Of a DNA stretch of 21,481 nt, positions 17,953 to 21,481 are shown in pieces. Source of the stretch: Haplomitrium mnioides. Its lineage: Eukaryota > Marchantiophyta > Haplomitriopsida > Calobryales. The position numbers and the translations under genes are program-made. Location: the NCBI GenBank assembly GCA_049999725.1, contig JBNGIS010030333.1:1-21481 (forward strand), written 5' to 3'. Below the pieces are notes generated by a model. It made no database searches and was not told the DNA's origin. It saw only the letters and a program-made list of their open reading frames with translations. Every line of letters begins with the position of its first letter. The stretch's first letter is position 1.

Positions 17953-19666
17953 TGTGTGACACGTGGCGGGCAAAGAAGGGTGTGCCGGGGTCAAGTAAAT
18001 CAGAGGATGCCACATGGCGCAAGTAGAGGGGGTCTGCTTGAAGGTCGAACTACATTTATGTTCATTAAACAGCTCTGACAATTTTGCAGATTGCTAGAGC
18101 TACAGACCACCAAATGCTGCAAGAGAGGTCACATTGGATTTGTAGCAATGAGGTGCTCATGATGGTATTTATTTTGCCCTGACATTGTGTCAGCCCAGGG
18201 ACTGGTTGTTGAGTTACTAATTTGCAGCCATTTGATTGATCTTGGATTCAATGGTGAGGATTTGGAGCTGCATTCAACCCCATGGGGGGTATAGCTCTTG
18301 GAAGAGCTTAGAATTGGATCATTCTCAGAGGGTTTCATCCACAGCAGGCAGTTCTTCAAGGGAGGAGCACTCAGACCAAGTCAAGATGAGAGGATGGGTG
18401 ATGGCTGCATGTGTGCATATGCTAGTGAGAGGGGGCGAGCGTGGGAGGCAATGCCATCAGAATCTGGCCCATATGGTGAGGCTCAGCTGGGGAGCATGAG
18501 GCTTCCAGTTGATCCAAGAGACATGTGCCTCAGATTTGAATGGGCATGTCATTGAGCTCTGCACTTCTTTAGTCTACCAATCCAGCAGGCCACATAGGAA
18601 GTCCAGCAACATTCAATCAACTTTTCAGGTGAGGGGATCCACATTCCCCTAGCAACCAAGGGGGAGGTGAATTTCAGGCTGCAAGCGACCCATGGTGAGT
18701 GACATTCTGTTCTTGGAGGTGTCAAGGTGGGTTGCAAGAGGAGGGCAGCCTTTAGAGTGCACAAATGTGGCGGGGGTGTGTGGGTACCCATGGCTGAGAG
18801 AGCCATCTCCCTGGTGAGGGAGTCAAATGTACATGAACCCTCTGGGGAGCGGAGGTAAAACTCATCTAAGTTGGGGTGTGTGGGTGTGAGGTTAGATAGA
18901 TTGCTGATTTTCAGTTATATGGATTGTCGGCAGGTTTTATAACTGCCATAAGGATCGTAGAAAATCAGATCTGAAGTGTGATCTAGATCTTGCAATAAAG
19001 TGGAAGAACATGGTTGAGTTTGCAACGTATGGTGCTTGTGTTGTGGTGTTCGTGTTGTGGTTGGAACAGGTTCAGCCCTGAATTCCAGATCTGATTCCAG
19101 ATCTAGAAAAACATGGGACACACATGGGGAAAAGCCAAGGAGGAGATGGAGGCACCATTAGCACGGGTAGCGAGTTTCAGGGTAGCTAGTTGGGCTCCCC
19201 AAACTTGTTCGAAGTGAGAGTAGGATCTCCCAACACAACCAGAGGGCAGATCTGGTCCCCCTCCCCTGTTCTAACAAGAACAGAACATAGACCAGCAATC
19301 GGGGAGAAGGGGGTGCTAGAGGCTCAAGGCACCTTTGAAACAAGTTCATTGGACCCAAAAAGATCCAAACCCTCCAGCCAGGTCCAACATTCCCAATTCG
19401 AGAAGAGGGGGGTGCTTGGGGTTGGTTTGGAGGAGGACAAGAGGGTTGGATTCCTGTAATCCAGATCTGAACTTCAAGTACAGGTCTGAAATGCAGAGTT
19501 CAGACCTGCCCTGAGGCTGGAATCCTCATCACTGCCCTCCTTTAACTTCAAGAAACATCAATTAAGGTCCCTCCCAACCAAAAGAATCCCTGCATCACAT
19601 TATTTCGGCTTAGGGGAGGCTGCTCTGGGGTTATTCGGACTCAGCAGCCAAGAGTCCGGGCTGACA
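17953..19666. mobile_element. GC-rich non-coding block, possible solo LTR or other insertion
   Basis: Near 17953 the sequence switches from AT-rich to GC-rich and it switches back near 19666. The block starts TGTGTGACACGTGG and ends GGGCTGACA, so on the minus strand it would run TGTCAGCCC...CACACA, a TG...CA form like the LTR copies in this window. Five-base flanks (AACGG and AATAT) do not match, so there is no target-site duplication. No ORF inside has a recognisable domain. AGATCT words are frequent between 18967 and 19466. It is not evidently the same repeat as copies 1-3. Confidence 0.35.
19481..19508. repeat. Perfect 10-bp inverted repeat
   Basis: CAGGTCTGAA (19481-19490) and TTCAGACCTG (19499-19508) are exact reverse complements with an 8-nt loop. 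They lie near the right part of the GC-rich block. No function is evident. Confidence 0.6.
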
Positions 19667-19930
19667 AATATGAAGTGGACGCCTTGGAGGTCCTTTCAGG
19701 GTCTTCCAAATGAAGTAAAGATTTCTATTTTGAAGCGAGTGGAAGTCAGAGAGCTTGCAATGGACGAGATGTCTCGGGAAGCGGAGAGACACAAAGTTTT
19801 GGCGGTAATGGTAAAAAGTTTTTGTTCTGAGGTGTACTACAAGACATGGGAAGAGGCAAGAGAGGAGAACCCTCTTCACACTGAAGAGACCAAGATGGCC
19901 TCCTTTTACTCAAGCTTCGAGAAGCTTTTG
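19667..19930 (+). pseudogene. Exon-like ORF of unknown family, ending at a splice donor
   Basis: An open frame with ATG at 19670 reads WRSFQGLPNEVKISILKRVE, then an Ala/Glu/Lys-rich helical-looking stretch (MDEMSREAERHKVLAVMVKS) and FYSSFEKLL. It runs into TTG|GTAACT at 19931, a fair splice donor, after which the sequence turns AT-rich. Codon quality looks real, not like a shadow. The LPNEVKISIL part recalls the start of an F-box, but the rest of that motif is missing, so I do not assign it. It could be a further exon of the plus-strand gene separated by the GC-rich insertion, or a fragment of another gene. The start codon is not certain, because the GC-rich block ends only a few bases before it. 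Confidence 0.4.
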
Positions 19931-20010
19931 GTAACTCCTTCATTTTACACCACATTTGTTTATTTGTATTTGCATTGAATATTTTGTAAATTGTTCTTTG
20001 GTTTAAAAAG

Positions 20011-20026
20011 TTCATAGTCCATGCGT
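20011..20026. repeat. Half copy of the TGCGCGCA palindrome
   Basis: The word ATAGTCCATGCGTGTC contains the left half of the palindrome consensus found at 10.5-15.7 kb (AGTCCATGCG), after which the likeness stops. It sits in the presumed intron behind the exon-like ORF and just before GC-rich sequence resumes. Confidence 0.35.
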
Positions 20027-20215
20027 GTCAACCCCCTGGTCGGAGCCTTAACTCTTTTACGACGGAGTTTCCCCCGATTAAGGGCTGACTTAGTGTTTCG
20101 GGACCTTTTATGGGAGGGGCTTTGCACCGAATGGACCCCACTTCCACTTACCAACTCTGGAGTGCTGCACAACACTCAACAACACCCAAGCACAACCACC
20201 ACTGCCCACAGATGC
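20027..20215. other. GC-rich spacer left of repeat copy 3
   Basis: The spacer is non-coding and rich in CAAC/CCAC words between 20165 and 20205. Read on the minus strand, the flank of copy 3 shows no primer-binding site. Nothing else is recognised. Confidence 0.3.
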
Positions 20216-21481
20216 TGGTCACACCCCTTCTTCAGGCCTTAACCTCGAAAAGTGCCACTTGGAAGACAGGGGCAGTTACAACAGGGCATCTGACTCTTGG
20301 CTGCAATGGTCTTCTGGGGGGCCCTCTCTTGGGAGCCTTGAGTGATTCTGGTTTGGCTCACAATCCTGGCCACTAACCCACAATGGCTTCAGCAACCCAC
20401 TCGCTCATTCACATCCATTTCCTCAAGACACCCATGAATGGGCTGCAATGCTGCTGAACCACTTTGTCATATAATTCTGGAATCCAGAACTGGACCCAAT
20501 CACTTTGTTATACAAAAGGGAACCAGGTCCCAGTATCCAATTATCAAACTACAATGTGGTTTGTCCTGACTTCCCCTGCCTAGGGTGTCCTCAGGATTGG
20601 CCCAACGAAATGCAGACCTCCTAAAACTAAGAACTTAACAAAGCTACAAACAGAACACAAATCTAACTACACATGTAAACACAAAGACACTGGTACTATC
20701 AACACTACAATCCACGCTGCCCTGCCAACAATGCAATCTTCTTTCACCCCTCAAGAACTGATCTTTTCTCTCAATCCTCCTTCAGCTCCCATCAGCAACT
20801 CCAGTTCTCCACCAATCGCTCATCCATCCACTCCTAGTCAGATAGTTTTTCAACTTCCCTCGCGAGAAGCCCTGAATTTACTTCCTCAGGCTCGGAAGAG
20901 GATTTCTTTAACTTCCACCTCTGGAAGACAGTCCTCTCGACTGCTGGCCACCCACTCCACCTTGAGCTTCGACTGGATATTCTATGCAGCGCGCAGGCAC
21001 TAACACAGCCACTCCTCTCTTCACTCCACTTGAGATTTCTGACCAGAAACGCCCCCAAGCGCCCCTAGGATTGATGCTCCTGCACAGACGAAGTTGAGAC
21101 GACCCCAAGACCCCCCTTGGCAGCCTCTCACGAATTCAAGACCGAAAGAATTCCCCCTCAACTTCAAGTGGCGATCCACCTCCAAATGCTGGTCCACCCG
21201 CGCGACGAGTCCACCTGGATCGCCTGAGACTCTAGAGCTCCACGCTCAGCGATTCTCAGCGCCCCTCCAGTCCACCTCCACCCCCGCTGATCCCCCTGCA
21301 CGAGTCCACTCCCACACTTGAATCTTGGCTGGAAATCTCTCTCTCTCCCTCGCTGCCTCCTCCTCTTCGAGTTCCTCTCAAAACTCAACTTTGCATGAAC
21401 AACAACCCCCAGCACATCGCATCTATCCCAGGTATACTCCCCCTGCAGGCGCGCGTCACTCCCCAACCGATTCTTGATCTT
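20216..21481 (-). mobile_element. Long terminal repeat-like sequence, copy 3 (partial, runs off the window)
   Basis: Begins TGGTCACACCCC and is related to the outer end of copies 1 and 2, in the same orientation as copy 1. Matching landmarks are caggccttaacct (20234), aatctaactacac (20661 against 681), cagatagtttttcaacttccctcgcgagaagcc (20840 against 830), and the stretch of tccacct/gagctcca words (21180-21310 against 1140-1260). The last is ggtatactccc (21431 against 1403). It lacks the homopolymer runs of copy 2 and is more diverged, especially in the first 300 bp. Only about the first third of a full repeat is inside the window. Confidence 0.65.

Noticed and set aside
18236-19459. ORFs in the GC-rich 18-19.5 kb block
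   Set aside because: No domains, conflicting frames on both strands, and insertion-like composition.
19670-19978. F-box protein call for LPNEVKISIL
   Set aside because: Only the first ten or so residues fit; the Val-Cys-Trp part of the F-box is absent.

Overview
This window reads as repeat-rich nuclear DNA of a land plant with a large genome, assembled as scaffolds with four fixed 100-N gaps. I see no intact protein-coding gene, tRNA, rRNA or CRISPR array. The land-plant call rests on a Ty3/gypsy polyprotein tail of the Athila/Tat type without a chromodomain. The other protein remnants belong to families I associate more with spore-bearing plants, algae and other eukaryotes than with flowering plants. 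The lineage below land plant is a guess.

Layout. (1) From 1 to 10.41 kb lies a GC-rich retrotransposon block. Two copies of a 3.4-3.5 kb long-terminal-repeat-like sequence stand in inverted orientation (87-3473 and 6880-10414). They flank an undefined 1.6 kb stretch and the RNase H plus integrase end of a gypsy pol (5099-6783), which has lost gag, protease and most of reverse transcriptase. (2) From 10.42 to about 17.95 kb lies an AT-rich block with two divergent, broken genes. The minus-strand gene (14533-11402) encodes a protein with the landmarks of the eukaryotic DUF7869-type, RNase-H-fold transposase-like family. The plus-strand gene (15180 to about 17.4-17.9 kb) has an intron, a low-complexity linker and a ParB/sulfiredoxin-like GGNH motif region. 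(3) From about 17.95 to 19.67 kb is a second GC-rich non-coding block with TG...CA-like ends. (4) At 19.67-20.03 kb is a short AT-rich island with an unassigned ORF that ends at a possible splice donor. (5) From 20.2 kb to the end is a third, partial and more diverged copy of the long repeat.

Main points of interest. A palindrome with the consensus AGTCYATGCGCGCATRGACT is scattered through the non-coding parts of the AT-rich block. It forms three separate tandem arrays with different periods (52, 30 and 24 bp) and also occurs singly. The ParB-like gene is interrupted by a near-perfect 37-bp inverted duplication with an 8-nt loop. In all three coding remnants the in-frame stops are almost entirely TAG or TAA at positions where glutamine would fit, while long reading frames otherwise survive. 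That suggests either C-to-T decay of methylated sequence or, less likely, a UAR=Gln genetic code.

The two divergent genes may be the coding part of one undescribed two-gene mobile element, or two independent decayed genes. No terminal repeats were found that would settle this.
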